From Methylacidiphilales bacterium (GTDB lineage Bacteria; Verrucomicrobiota; Verrucomicrobiia; Methylacidiphilales; UBA1321): a DNA stretch of 55,360 nucleotides. Under the pieces are notes generated by a model, which saw only the letters and a program-made list of their open reading frames with translations, was not told the origin of the DNA and made no database searches. Shown here piece by piece: positions 1-7,670 of this stretch (position 1 is its first letter; each line of letters starts with the position of its first letter). The stretch covers positions 1 through 55,360 of the forward strand of contig JAJSLI010000141.1 of assembly GCA_021272315.1 (NCBI GenBank). Reading direction: 5' to 3'. A program made the translations under genes and the position numbers.

Positions 1-189
1 GCTTCTTTGCTGCGGTTGGTTTGCCGCGTCTTGACCCCGGCCCGAGGGAGGCGGGGGGCCGGGTTCAAAACGCAGGGGGGGATGCGGCTCCCGTTGGTCG
101 CCGTCTGCGTGCGGGCGGCGTCGGGTTTCGGGCTTTGTCGCTGCTTCTATGGCTCCATACTGCGCCAACATCATGAGGTTGGGCGCAGC
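1..189. other. Left edge, no gene recognised
   Basis: This GC-rich stretch lies left of the receiver-domain remnant. A plus-strand open frame crosses it, but the translation is arginine- and cysteine-rich, has no recognisable domain and runs antisense to the remnant, so I do not call it. A gene could continue off the left edge, but nothing here proves it. Confidence 0.3.
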
Positions 190-390
190 TTAATCAGACT
201 GCATCAGCATGGTGGCCAACATGCTTATCTCGAAAGGCTTGTGGAGAAAGCCGCTCACTTCCAAATCTTGATAAGCGCGACTGCCTGCAACGGTCAAGCG
301 CCCTGACATCACAAGGATTCGCCTCTTAAAATCGAGTGCTCGTACCGATTTAACAAATTACAACCCATTCATTTTCGGCATCGAATTGTC
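190..390 (-). pseudogene. Response-regulator receiver domain remnant with in-frame stop
   Basis: On the minus strand one frame reads DNSMPKMNGL, then a TAA codon at 360-358, then continues in the same frame with FVKSVRALDFKRRILVMSGR and, further on, SGFLHKPFEISML, ending in TAA at 192-190. These match the second half of a CheY-like receiver domain: the phospho-acceptor Asp followed by MPxMNG, the (I/L)(L/V)xMSG strand, and the GFLxKPF lysine motif. The stop sits where such proteins usually have Glu before FV, so a GAA-to-TAA change would explain it. Upstream of the Asp the frame (GKLQQ) no longer resembles a receiver, so the N-terminal half is missing or replaced. The photolyase gene starts about 70 bp away on the other strand. 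Read as a decayed gene; a sequencing error at one base is possible for the stop but would not explain the lost N-terminus. Confidence 0.6.
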
Positions 391-460
391 CTGCTGAAGT
401 TTCCCGGTAATGCCGCCTGCGGCCTTTACGTGCGACGTGGCGACGCCATCCTCAAGGCCA

Positions 461-1801
461 ATGAAGATCGCCGTTCACTGGTTTCGTTGTGACTTGCGTC
501 TCCACGATAACACCGCCATCCATGCCGCCGTCACCGGATCGGATGCCGTTGTGCCCATCTTCATCTTTGATCCCAAAATCCTCGCTGCACCCGACGTCAG
601 TCCCGGTCAGGTCGCCTTCATGATCGAGTGTCTCCGCTTGCTTGAAAAAAACATCGAAACCACCGGCGGCAAGCTCATCTTCCGGCACGGTCCGGTCCTT
701 GACGAGATGAGCGCCGTCTTGCGCGAAGCCGGCGCACAGGCTCTCTACTACAACCGTGATTACGAGCCCTATGCCCGCGAGCGCGACGCAGCGGTTGAAA
801 AGCTAGCCAGATCGCTCGGCGTTGAGGTCCACAGTTACAAGGACAGCGTCATCCACGAGCCTCACGAAGTACTCAAAGCTGACGGCGGTCCCTACGGCGT
901 CTTTACTCCCTACAGTCGCTGCTGGCGCTCCAAGACCAAGCCCGTGGTTGTCCCCGCCGTCAAGCTTTCGCGCCCCGCGCGGTTGAAGTATCCCGCAAGT
1001 CTTCCGCTTCCCTCGGCTAAAGAACTCGGGTTTACTTTGGACATCGTCCTGCCACCCGCCGGTGAACGGGCCGCGCGCGACCGGCTCAAGGAATTTGCCT
1101 CCGGCGACCTCCTCCAGTACGCCGACAACCGCGACTTTCCTGCGCATGACGCCACCTCGCGTCTTTCGCCCCATTTGCGCCTGGGCACCCTCTCTCCCCG
1201 CACTGTTTTGGTTGCGATCGATAAAGCGAGCCGCGACCACCCCAAGGCACGCCGTTCGACCGGCAGCTTTGTCAACGAACTCATCTGGCGCGATTTTTAC
1301 CGCCAGATTCTCTGGCATTTTCCCCATGTCGCCCATGCCTGCTTTCGCCCGAAATACGACGCGCTCAAGTGGGAGAACAATGAAAAATTATTCGCCGTGT
1401 GGTGCGAAGGCTGCACCGGCTACCCGCTGGTCGACGCCGGAATGCGCCAGCTCAACACCACCGGTTGGATGCATAACCGCGTCCGCATGGTCGTCGCCAC
1501 TTTTCTGACCAAGGACCTGCTCATCTCCTGGCAATGGGGCGAGCGCTACTTCATGCAAAAACTCCTCGACGCCGATCTGGCCTCCAACAATGGCGGCTGG
1601 CAATGGAGCGCCGGGACCGGCACGGATGCCCAGCCCTGGTTTCGCATTTTCAATCCCGCCTCGCAGGCGCAGAAATTCGATCCCGAGGGGCACTACATCC
1701 AACGCTACGTCCCGGAAGTGGATACGCGCGCCTATAGCGCGCCCATCGTCAACCATGCCGGTCAGCGTCTGAAAGCGCTTGCTCTCTTTCGTCCTCTATG
1801 A
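461..1801 (+). CDS. phrB: Deoxyribodipyrimidine photolyase (cryptochrome/photolyase family)
   Basis: A flavoenzyme that uses blue light to split cyclobutane pyrimidine dimers in DNA. From the ATG at 461 it is 446 residues, a normal class I length. The N-terminal Rossmann-like antenna domain begins HWFRCDLRLHDN; the C-terminal FAD domain carries TSRLSPHLRLGTLSP (about 232-246), NELIWRDFYRQIL (272-284), TGWMHNRVRM (334-343) and DADLASNNGGWQW (370-382). I prefer this start to the upstream ATG at 410 because the family begins at the WFRxDLR strand and an AAGG lies just upstream. The next gene is convergent, 34 bp away, and encodes an SDR/DUF2867 protein of a kind often found near photolyases. Confidence 0.95.
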   Translation: MKIAVHWFRCDLRLHDNTAIHAAVTGSDAVVPIFIFDPKILAAPDVSPGQVAFMIECLRLLEKNIETTGGKLIFRHGPVLDEMSAVLREAGAQALYYNRDYEPYARERDAAVEKLARSLGVEVHSYKDSVIHEPHEVLKADGGPYGVFTPYSRCWRSKTKPVVVPAVKLSRPARLKYPASLPLPSAKELGFTLDIVLPPAGERAARDRLKEFASGDLLQYADNRDFPAHDATSRLSPHLRLGTLSPRTVLVAIDKASRDHPKARRSTGSFVNELIWRDFYRQILWHFPHVAHACFRPKYDALKWENNEKLFAVWCEGCTGYPLVDAGMRQLNTTGWMHNRVRMVVATFLTKDLLISWQWGERYFMQKLLDADLASNNGGWQWSAGTGTDAQPWFRIFNPASQAQKFDPEGHYIQRYVPEVDTRAYSAPIVNHAGQRLKALALFRPL

Positions 1802-1835
1802 ACGCCGCGAGAACCCTTCTCCAGCGAGGTACGAC

Positions 1836-3311
1836 TCATGGCGGGACAATGGGTATTTTTTTATCGGCCACGGCGATTCGGGCAATTTCCCGCAGCATCC
1901 CGCCGAAAATGAGCCCGTGCAGTGGATAGACCCCATACCAATAAGCGAGTCCCCACAGCCCCACAGGGTCAAAAATGGCCGTCTGTCGGATCATCGATCC
2001 ATCGTCCGTGATTTCGACTTTAAATTCCAGCCAGGCGCGACCGGGCAGCTTCATCTCTGCCGCCAATCGCAAACAAGCATCCGGCTCGAATGCCTCCACC
2101 CGCCAGCAATCGACCACGTCGCCCACCCGCAGTTGCCTTGGATCGCGCCGCCCGCGCCGCAGACCAACTCCACCCACCAGCAAGTCCAGCCAGCCCCGCA
2201 AACGCCATAGCCAATTCGCGTAGTACCATCCCGCCGTACCACCGATGCGACGGATCGGCTCGAACGCCACCGCAGGCGGAACATTCACCTGCACCGTGCG
2301 GGAATCAATCAACCGGCTACCGAATCGCACGCCGCCCCACTTTTGCGGCTCGGCACCTGACGATTGCGCATCCGACCACCACGTCGCAGCAAGTTCGCGG
2401 TCTTCATCCCGCAATGCGTTCGCGATGGCTTCGCGCACTCCCATGGGACGAAGAGAGAAAACTTTCGTGGCGATATCGTCATTCACGACGGTCGGATGGC
2501 GAATACTGTCGATGAGTTTACGTCCAATGCGTGCATACACGGGAGTCACGAGGCCGAGCCACAAGCTCGACAGTCTCGGTGTCAGCACCGGCACGCGAAT
2601 CATCAACCGGCGCAGGCCGCGTTGACGCGCATACTCGCGCATAAGACCGGCGTAGGAAACGCGATCCGGGCCGCCGATTTCAAAAATTCGACTCTCCAGC
2701 CCCGGCAATTCGCGTGCCCTGACCAGATATTGCAGCAAGTCCTCAATCGCCAGCGGCTGCGCGGGAACGCCGACCCACTTGGGCGTAATCATCACCGGCA
2801 GCCGTTCCACCAGTGCGCGCACCATTTCGAAAGAGAGACTGCCGGAGCCGATAATGACGGAAGCACGAAACTCAATGACGCATACTCCTGAAGAACAGAG
2901 GATTTTTCCGACTTCCTGACGACTGTGCAAATGCGGCGAAAGCCTGCCGCCGCTACTGTCACCCAGGCCGCCAAGATAAATGATCTTCCGAACCCCCGCA
3001 TCCCGTGCCGCTGCTGCGAAATTTTGCGCAGCCAGACGGTCGGCCTGCTCGAAATCTTCCGTCGCCATCGAATGCACGAGATAGTACGCCGTGTCTACAC
3101 CGGACAACGCAGGAGCAAGGCCGGCCCGATCCAGTACGTCACCGGCGATCACCTCGGTCTTCGGTCCCGCTTTAGGCAGAAGAAATTCAGGCCGACGCGC
3201 CAGACAGCGTACTGACTGCCCTGCGGATTCGAGGGCCTTGAGCAATCGACCCCCGACGTATCCCGAAGCGCCCGTGAGCAAAACCAAGGGTTCCTTATCC
3301 ATCCTGATCAT
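1836..3311 (-). CDS. SDR-family NAD(P)-binding protein with C-terminal DUF2867
   Basis: Probable NAD(P)-dependent epimerase/reductase-like protein of unknown substrate. The N-terminal half is an atypical short-chain dehydrogenase fold: the dinucleotide-binding glycine motif TGASGYVGGRLL is near residue 13, and the (Y)xxGL strand IIYLGGLGD follows about 100 residues later. The last roughly 160 residues, from WGGVRFGSRLIDSR onwards, match the DUF2867 domain commonly fused to this SDR type. The open frame extends further upstream, but the homologous part begins at MIRMDKEPLVLL; an AGCAGG lies a few bases before the ATG at 3311, and an ATG at 3302 is the alternative. It converges on the photolyase gene. 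Confidence 0.85.
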   Translation of the reverse strand: MIRMDKEPLVLLTGASGYVGGRLLKALESAGQSVRCLARRPEFLLPKAGPKTEVIAGDVLDRAGLAPALSGVDTAYYLVHSMATEDFEQADRLAAQNFAAAARDAGVRKIIYLGGLGDSSGGRLSPHLHSRQEVGKILCSSGVCVIEFRASVIIGSGSLSFEMVRALVERLPVMITPKWVGVPAQPLAIEDLLQYLVRARELPGLESRIFEIGGPDRVSYAGLMREYARQRGLRRLMIRVPVLTPRLSSLWLGLVTPVYARIGRKLIDSIRHPTVVNDDIATKVFSLRPMGVREAIANALRDEDRELAATWWSDAQSSGAEPQKWGGVRFGSRLIDSRTVQVNVPPAVAFEPIRRIGGTAGWYYANWLWRLRGWLDLLVGGVGLRRGRRDPRQLRVGDVVDCWRVEAFEPDACLRLAAEMKLPGRAWLEFKVEITDDGSMIRQTAIFDPVGLWGLAYWYGVYPLHGLIFGGMLREIARIAVADKKIPIVPP

Positions 3312-3403
3312 GTTCGCCTGCTTTAGCGAAATGACAGTAAAATACCCCCGCTGCTTGGAGCGGTTGGGATGGATACCGCAAAACACTTTTTGAAGAGAAT
3401 AAT

Positions 3404-3431
3404 CTGGCCCCGCCCGTAAGGACGGGGCCAG
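3404..3431. terminator. Strong GC hairpin after the integrase gene
   Basis: CTGGCCCCGCCC pairs with GGACGGGGCCAG across a 4-base GTAA loop (11 of 12 pairs). It lies 23 bp beyond the stop codon of the minus-strand integrase and before the SDR start, so it could end the integrase transcript. There is no immediate U-run on the minus strand, so it may instead be a palindromic repeat. Confidence 0.5.
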
Positions 3432-3453
3432 TTAAGCAAGGAAGCCCGCATCC

Positions 3454-4623
3454 TCAAGGATTCGTATTAAACCAAGCATGTGCCGCTTCCGGTGTGACCA
3501 GTTCCCGGTAATGGCCGAAGATCACTTCCGGCGAATTGCCCGCTTCCAGCGCCACCCGCGCCGTGTCATGCAGGATGGCGAGCCGGTAGGAGATGAACGA
3601 ATGGCGCAGGCCGTTCTCCTGCCACGAAAAGCCCTCGCAAAGCCGAGCCGCCGCCAGTTGCGGGCGTTGATGCAGGCAAACTGGCCCGGAGGTTTGCTTG
3701 TGCGGCGTCAGCCAGAGCTTGAGGTTGTCTGAGATCGGCACCAAACGACGTTGCCGAGTCTTGGCCTTGCTCGCGTCCACGGTGATGAAGCCTCGATCCA
3801 GATCGATTTCCCTCCAATCGAGCCGTTGCAATTCGGCCATCCGCAGGCCCGCGAAGGCACCGATGGCCAGGAACGGACACAAGCTGGCATCGGCCTTCGC
3901 CAGCAGGCCGGCGATTTGTTCCGGCGTGAAGATTGCCACCGGAGCTTTCGTCTCCTTGTACCGCACCATGGCCGGAAAGGGACTTCCATCCTTGACCAGA
4001 TACCCCCGGCATTCCGCCCAATTACCGCAGGCCATCAGAATGATCCGCATCCCGTTTTTGGTCTTGGCCCTGAACGGGAGGGCACCGAGCCACGCATCGA
4101 GTTCCGAGGTTTTCAAATCCGGCAGCGCCCTGCCGGGAAATATCTCGGCCAAGTCCCGGATCGTCTTGCGGCACTGGCTGACGTAATGAGCCGACAGGCC
4201 CGATTGCTGGCGCGAGTTCGCGAATTGCTCCGCGATTTCATCCAGCGTCAACCGAGGAACGTCCGCCCGGTTATGCCGCAGAAAAAACTCCACCGCTTCC
4301 CGTAGGGTGGCTTTGCCAAGTTTGCTGACGGCTTGCGCATGCTCCTCCACGGCGACATGCAAGGCGTAACTTGGCGCGAGAACCCGCCGCGCCGCCACGA
4401 GGCTTTCCAGTTCGGGCGTCGCCAAGGCTTCGACCGCTTTCGCGTCATTTGTCAATCCGCCAAGAATTTGCCTGGCCACCCGCTTGGCCTCTGATTTGTC
4501 AGCGAAGTTTTTTTGAACCCGTCTTCCTCCTGCATAATAGGCAAGCTGGTACATCGCCTTACCGCGATTGACCGAGGAATAAAGTTTGACTGTTTGCTTT
4601 CCGTTTGAGATTTCTGTCGCCAT
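3454..4623 (-). CDS. Tyrosine-type site-specific recombinase / integrase
   Basis: Catalyses DNA strand exchange through a covalent 3'-phosphotyrosine. An N-terminal core-binding SAM-like region (about 105-220) is followed by the catalytic domain. Active-site candidates are Arg261 (AGLRMAEL), Lys286 or Lys288 (KAKTRQRR), Arg340 and His341 (NGLRHSF), His371 and the nucleophile Tyr372 (GHYRELVTPEAAHAWF). The residue before GLR is Asn where many integrases have His; from memory this NxLRHSF plus HYRELVTP layout is common in verrucomicrobial and planctomycete integrases, so the enzyme may be active. No excisionase, attachment repeat, tRNA or cargo genes are visible nearby, so it looks solitary. 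The start is the ATG at 4623. Confidence 0.9.
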   Translation of the reverse strand: MATEISNGKQTVKLYSSVNRGKAMYQLAYYAGGRRVQKNFADKSEAKRVARQILGGLTNDAKAVEALATPELESLVAARRVLAPSYALHVAVEEHAQAVSKLGKATLREAVEFFLRHNRADVPRLTLDEIAEQFANSRQQSGLSAHYVSQCRKTIRDLAEIFPGRALPDLKTSELDAWLGALPFRAKTKNGMRIILMACGNWAECRGYLVKDGSPFPAMVRYKETKAPVAIFTPEQIAGLLAKADASLCPFLAIGAFAGLRMAELQRLDWREIDLDRGFITVDASKAKTRQRRLVPISDNLKLWLTPHKQTSGPVCLHQRPQLAAARLCEGFSWQENGLRHSFISYRLAILHDTARVALEAGNSPEVIFGHYRELVTPEAAHAWFNTNP

Positions 4624-4721
4624 ACACTATATGGCGGGATGTCAACCTATCAGCATTTGCTATGCAGCCCGTTATGCAAGAGGCAACCACTCACCTAAGT
4701 GGTTCTCGTTTGAATCCTTTT

Positions 4722-4746
4722 GCTACGGTCTATGACCGTCGCTACA
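4722..4746 (+). repeat. Palindromic interspersed repeat, copy 1 (upstream of ruvA)
   Basis: Contains the perfect palindrome ACGGTC-TAT-GACCGT (4725-4739) followed by CGCTACA. It ends 10 bp before the ruvA start. Related copies are at 5352-5377 (opposite orientation, overlapping the ruvA stop) and 51119-51143. Confidence 0.75.
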
Positions 4747-4756
4747 TTTTCAAAAG

Positions 4757-5356
4757 ATGATCTCCTTCCTCCGCGGCACCGTAATTGAAGTTTTGCCCAT
4801 GCGTCTCATTATCGAGACGGGCGGCGTTGGCTACGATGTCCACATTCCGCTTTCGACCTACGATAAACTCCCGGCTCCCGGCACTGAAACCAAAATCCTC
4901 ACCCATCTCCAGATCCGCGAAGACGCCCATACCCTTTACGGCTTCGCCACCCCCGAGGAGCGCGATCTCTTCCTCCTTCTCGTCAACAATGTCAGCGGCA
5001 TCGGCCCCAAGCTCGCGCTCGCCATCCTCAACGGCATCACGCCCGTCCATTTTCGCGGCCTCGTCGTCGCCGGCGACATCGCCGCCCTGAGCCAAATCAA
5101 GGGCGTCGGGAAGAAAACCGCCGAGCGGGTTATCGTCGAGCTGCGCGACAAAGTCGGCGTCTCCGCCGCGTGGGAAGCCGCCTCCGCCCGGCAAGGTCTC
5201 ACCCCCGAGGAACAGCACGTCAACGACGCCGTCCTCGCCCTCATCTCCCTTGGCTACAAACAGGCCGAGGCCCACAAAACCGTCCGCGTCATCCGCGACG
5301 CCCAGCCCAAAGCCACCGTGGAGGAATTGGTCAAAGAAGCGTTGAAAGCTATGTAG
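4757..5356 (+). CDS. ruvA: Holliday junction branch migration protein RuvA
   Basis: DNA-binding subunit that forms a tetramer on Holliday junctions and loads the RuvB motor. It is 199 residues, the usual length. The N-terminal OB-fold starts MISFLRGTVIEV; the helix-hairpin-helix pair appears as NNVSGIGPKLAL (about 76-87) and IKGVGKKTAERVIVEL; the C-terminal domain III, which contacts RuvB, covers about 153-199. The gene is bracketed by two copies of the palindromic repeat, one just before the start and one overlapping the stop. ruvB lies 860 bp downstream on the same strand, separated by an opposing HEPN-type gene, so the classical ruvAB operon is interrupted. Confidence 0.97.
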   Translation: MISFLRGTVIEVLPMRLIIETGGVGYDVHIPLSTYDKLPAPGTETKILTHLQIREDAHTLYGFATPEERDLFLLLVNNVSGIGPKLALAILNGITPVHFRGLVVAGDIAALSQIKGVGKKTAERVIVELRDKVGVSAAWEAASARQGLTPEEQHVNDAVLALISLGYKQAEAHKTVRVIRDAQPKATVEELVKEALKAM

Positions 5357-5377
5357 CGATGGTCTATGGCCGTCACA
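5352..5377 (-). repeat. Palindromic interspersed repeat, copy 2 (over ruvA stop)
   Basis: TGTAGCGATGGTCTATGGCC continues into GTCACA and is a diverged, inverted copy of the 4722 element. It contains the ruvA stop codon TAG (5354-5356), so the repeat supplies the last bases of the gene. Confidence 0.65.
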
Positions 5378-5400
5378 CTCCACGCTCTCTTGTCCATGGC

Positions 5401-6141
5401 TCAACCAAGGTAATCAGCAAGAAAACCGCTTATGCCTTCGATCATTGCCTTCACTTCAGTCTTATTAAATTGGTCAAATTCCCCATGCGCGGCTTTATTC
5501 CGAATAGCAGCCCAAGCTTTCAATTGCTTGGCTTTTAGATCGTTGAATATCCCTGCTTTCTTCAGATCATCGATCAAAGGATCAAGCGTCTTTGGCTTGC
5601 CATCGGATTTTTTGGTAAGAATGGGAGGTGTTTGCAAATCACAAATTTTTCTTAATCCTTTTTCCAGAATCGCACCGGCCAGAACCGCTGCAGGAACGTG
5701 ATCGTATTTCCCTGAACCTCCTTCCGCCAGTAACTCTTCCGCTTGCCCCATATAGTCCGAGGCGATTTCGGCTTCAATCTGGGAAAATAGATCGTCGAGA
5801 TAGCCGTTTTCGAAATCGTCCTTCACGGCCCTTAACGTGCTCAATCCTGTTTCGATAGTTTGTGCTGTCACATCGAGAAATTGTTCCGGAGCGTTTCCGT
5901 GAATACTACTTTTCGGTAATACTTGCGAAAGAAGCGTGGCTGATTTTGTGCGCCACTCTACAAGTTTTGACCAATTGAGCCTTTGAGAAGGCGGTTCCTG
6001 AACATAGGGTATTCCGGTCATTGAATCCCGTGCGAACACAGCAGGAACTTCCTCTGGGTTTTGCAGTATGTGTTCACCAGCGGCGATCAATTCATCGAAT
6101 CGGGCGAGTAGCTTCGCCTTCAGATTCTTGGGAATACTCAT
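5401..6141 (-). CDS. HEPN/DUF4145-like protein of unknown function
   Basis: A 246-residue soluble protein. The C-terminal part resembles the DUF4145/HEPN group: GKYDHVPAAVLAGAILEKGL (144-163), KTLDPLIDDLKKAGIFN (184-200), then AAIRNKAAHGEFDQF (211-225) holding a HEPN-type R-x4-H motif (Arg214, His219), which in other HEPN proteins can be an RNase active site. The N-terminal 140 residues are helical and unrecognised. I use the ATG at 6141 because the extra upstream frame is the translation of a noncoding interspersed repeat. Base composition is visibly less GC-rich than ruvA and ruvB, and the gene sits antisense between them, so it was probably acquired by transfer. No nucleotidyltransferase (MNT) partner is adjacent, so a toxin role is not shown. 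Confidence 0.75.
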   Translation of the reverse strand: MSIPKNLKAKLLARFDELIAAGEHILQNPEEVPAVFARDSMTGIPYVQEPPSQRLNWSKLVEWRTKSATLLSQVLPKSSIHGNAPEQFLDVTAQTIETGLSTLRAVKDDFENGYLDDLFSQIEAEIASDYMGQAEELLAEGGSGKYDHVPAAVLAGAILEKGLRKICDLQTPPILTKKSDGKPKTLDPLIDDLKKAGIFNDLKAKQLKAWAAIRNKAAHGEFDQFNKTEVKAMIEGISGFLADYLG

Positions 6142-6172
6142 GGCTTGTTCAGGTAGAGTGAGGCCGAACTGA

Positions 6173-6198
6173 TCCCTCGACAAGCTCGGGATGACCAT
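6173..6198. repeat. Interspersed intergenic repeat (CCCTCGACAAGCTCGGGATGAC type)
   Basis: GATCCCTCGACAAGCTCGGG followed by ATGACC lies between the HEPN start and ruvB. The same style of sequence (TTCGAC...GCTCAGG-ATGAC) recurs at 27359-27391 and 37241-37494. It is translated only if the HEPN frame is extended upstream, which argues against that longer start. Confidence 0.5.
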
Positions 6199-6215
6199 TT
6201 TCAATAGAACGCGCC

Positions 6216-7229
6216 ATGCCGACCAAAACACCCCTCGACGCCATCCCGTCCGACCCACGGCTGGAGATTACCCTCCGGCCTGCGCTGCTCGAGCAGTTCG
6301 TCGGCCAGCTTCGGATCAAGGAACGGCTCGACGTCCTCATCGCGGCGGCCAAGCAGCGCGGCGACTCGCTCGAGCATCTCCTCTTCTGCGGGCCGCCTGG
6401 TCTCGGCAAAACCTCGTTGGCCCACATCGTCGCCAAGGCCATGGGCGCCAACATCACCACCACCTCCGGCCCCGTCATCGAAAAGGCGGGCGACCTCGCC
6501 GGCCTCCTGACCACCCTCCAGAAGGGCGACGTCCTCTTCATCGACGAAATCCACCGGCTCAACAAAAACATCGAGGAATATCTCTACCCGGCGATGGAGG
6601 ACTTCCGCCTCGATATCATCATCGACCAGGGGCCCAACGCGCGCAGCGTCCGGCTTAACCTCCCGCGCTTCACCCTTATCGGCGCCACCACCCGCGCCGG
6701 CATGATCAGCGCGCCGCTCCGTTCCCGCTTCGGCCTGGTCAACCGCCTCGATTATTACCCGGCCGAGGATTTGCAGAAAGTCATCATTCGCTCCGCGCGC
6801 CTGCTCGAACTCGAAATCGAAACCGCAGCCGCGCTCGAAATTGCGCGCCGCTCGCGCGGCACACCGCGCATCGCCAACAATCTCCTGCGCTGGGTCCGCG
6901 ACTACGCCCTCGTCCGCTCCACGCCGCCCGTCACCGTCGCCACTGCCGACGCCGCGCTGGCCATGCTCGAGATCGACCAGGACGGCCTCGACGAAATGGA
7001 CAAGCGCCTGCTCGAAGCGCTCATCCACAAATTCGACGGAGGCCCGGTCGGTCTCAACTCCCTGGCCGTTTCCGTCGGTGAAGAACCGGGCACCCTCGAA
7101 GAGGTCCACGAACCCTACCTCATCATGGAAGGCTTCCTCAAACGCACGCCCCAGGGCCGGGTCGCCGCCAAGCGCGCCTACGACAAGCTTGGCCTCAAAC
7201 CATCCGGTTCGCAGCAAGAACTTCTTTAA
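6216..7229 (+). CDS. ruvB: Holliday junction branch migration ATPase RuvB
   Basis: Hexameric AAA+ motor that drives branch migration with RuvA. It is 337 residues, typical length. The N-terminal region has the RuvB signature [12 protein letters not shown]; Walker A is GPPGLGKT (59-66); Walker B is LFIDEIHR (107-114); the sensor/arginine-finger segment reads [18 protein letters not shown] (about 157-174); a C-terminal winged helix follows, with [14 protein letters not shown] near the end. It is separated from ruvA by the antisense HEPN gene and therefore probably needs its own promoter in the 70 bp between that gene and its ATG. The YjbQ gene follows 21 bp downstream. Confidence 0.97.
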   Translation: MPTKTPLDAIPSDPRLEITLRPALLEQFVGQLRIKERLDVLIAAAKQRGDSLEHLLFCGPPGLGKTSLAHIVAKAMGANITTTSGPVIEKAGDLAGLLTTLQKGDVLFIDEIHRLNKNIEEYLYPAMEDFRLDIIIDQGPNARSVRLNLPRFTLIGATTRAGMISAPLRSRFGLVNRLDYYPAEDLQKVIIRSARLLELEIETAAALEIARRSRGTPRIANNLLRWVRDYALVRSTPPVTVATADAALAMLEIDQDGLDEMDKRLLEALIHKFDGGPVGLNSLAVSVGEEPGTLEEVHEPYLIMEGFLKRTPQGRVAAKRAYDKLGLKPSGSQQELL

Positions 7230-7250
7230 TTTTCCACCGTACAATTCGCC

Positions 7251-7670
7251 ATGAAAACCTTCCGCCACGAACTCATTTTCAACCTCCCGACCCGCCGAGA
7301 TTTCGTCAACATCACCTCCAAGGTTCAGGACTGCGTGAACGAAAGCCGCGTTCAGGAAGGCCTTTGTCTGGTCAACGCCATGCACATTTCCGCCTCGGTT
7401 TTCATCAACGACAACGAAAGCGGCCTATTCGAAGACTGGGAGCGGTGGCTCGAAAAACTCGCGCCCGAAAAGCCGCACAACCAGTACCGTCACAACGACA
7501 CCGGCGAGGACAACGCCGACGCCCACCTTAAGCGCACGATCATGGGACGCGAAGTGGTCGTCGCCATTACCGATGGCAAGCTTGACTTCGGCCCCTGGGA
7601 ACAAATTTTTTACGGCGAGTTTGACGGCATGCGCCGCAAGCGCATCCTGGTCAAAATCATCGGGGAATAG
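7251..7670 (+). CDS. YjbQ/UPF0047 family protein
   Basis: A 139-residue member of the UPF0047 family, whose members are annotated as secondary thiamine-phosphate synthases on limited evidence. Family features: [13 protein letters not shown] (about 21-33), the [15 protein letters not shown] segment, the histidine-rich [21 protein letters not shown] block and the C-terminal [13 protein letters not shown]. The conserved His and Asp/Glu residues of the proposed active site are present. It follows ruvB closely on the same strand and its last 14 bp overlap the convergent MFS gene. Confidence 0.9.
   Translation: MKTFRHELIFNLPTRRDFVNITSKVQDCVNESRVQEGLCLVNAMHISASVFINDNESGLFEDWERWLEKLAPEKPHNQYRHNDTGEDNADAHLKRTIMGREVVVAITDGKLDFGPWEQIFYGEFDGMRRKRILVKIIGE

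Noticed and set aside
7..306. 99-codon plus-strand frame at the left edge
   Set aside because: It runs antisense to the receiver-domain remnant, and the translation has no recognisable domain.
6142..6258. Longer start for the HEPN protein
   Set aside because: The added 39 residues are the translation of an interspersed repeat and overlap the ruvB start antisense.
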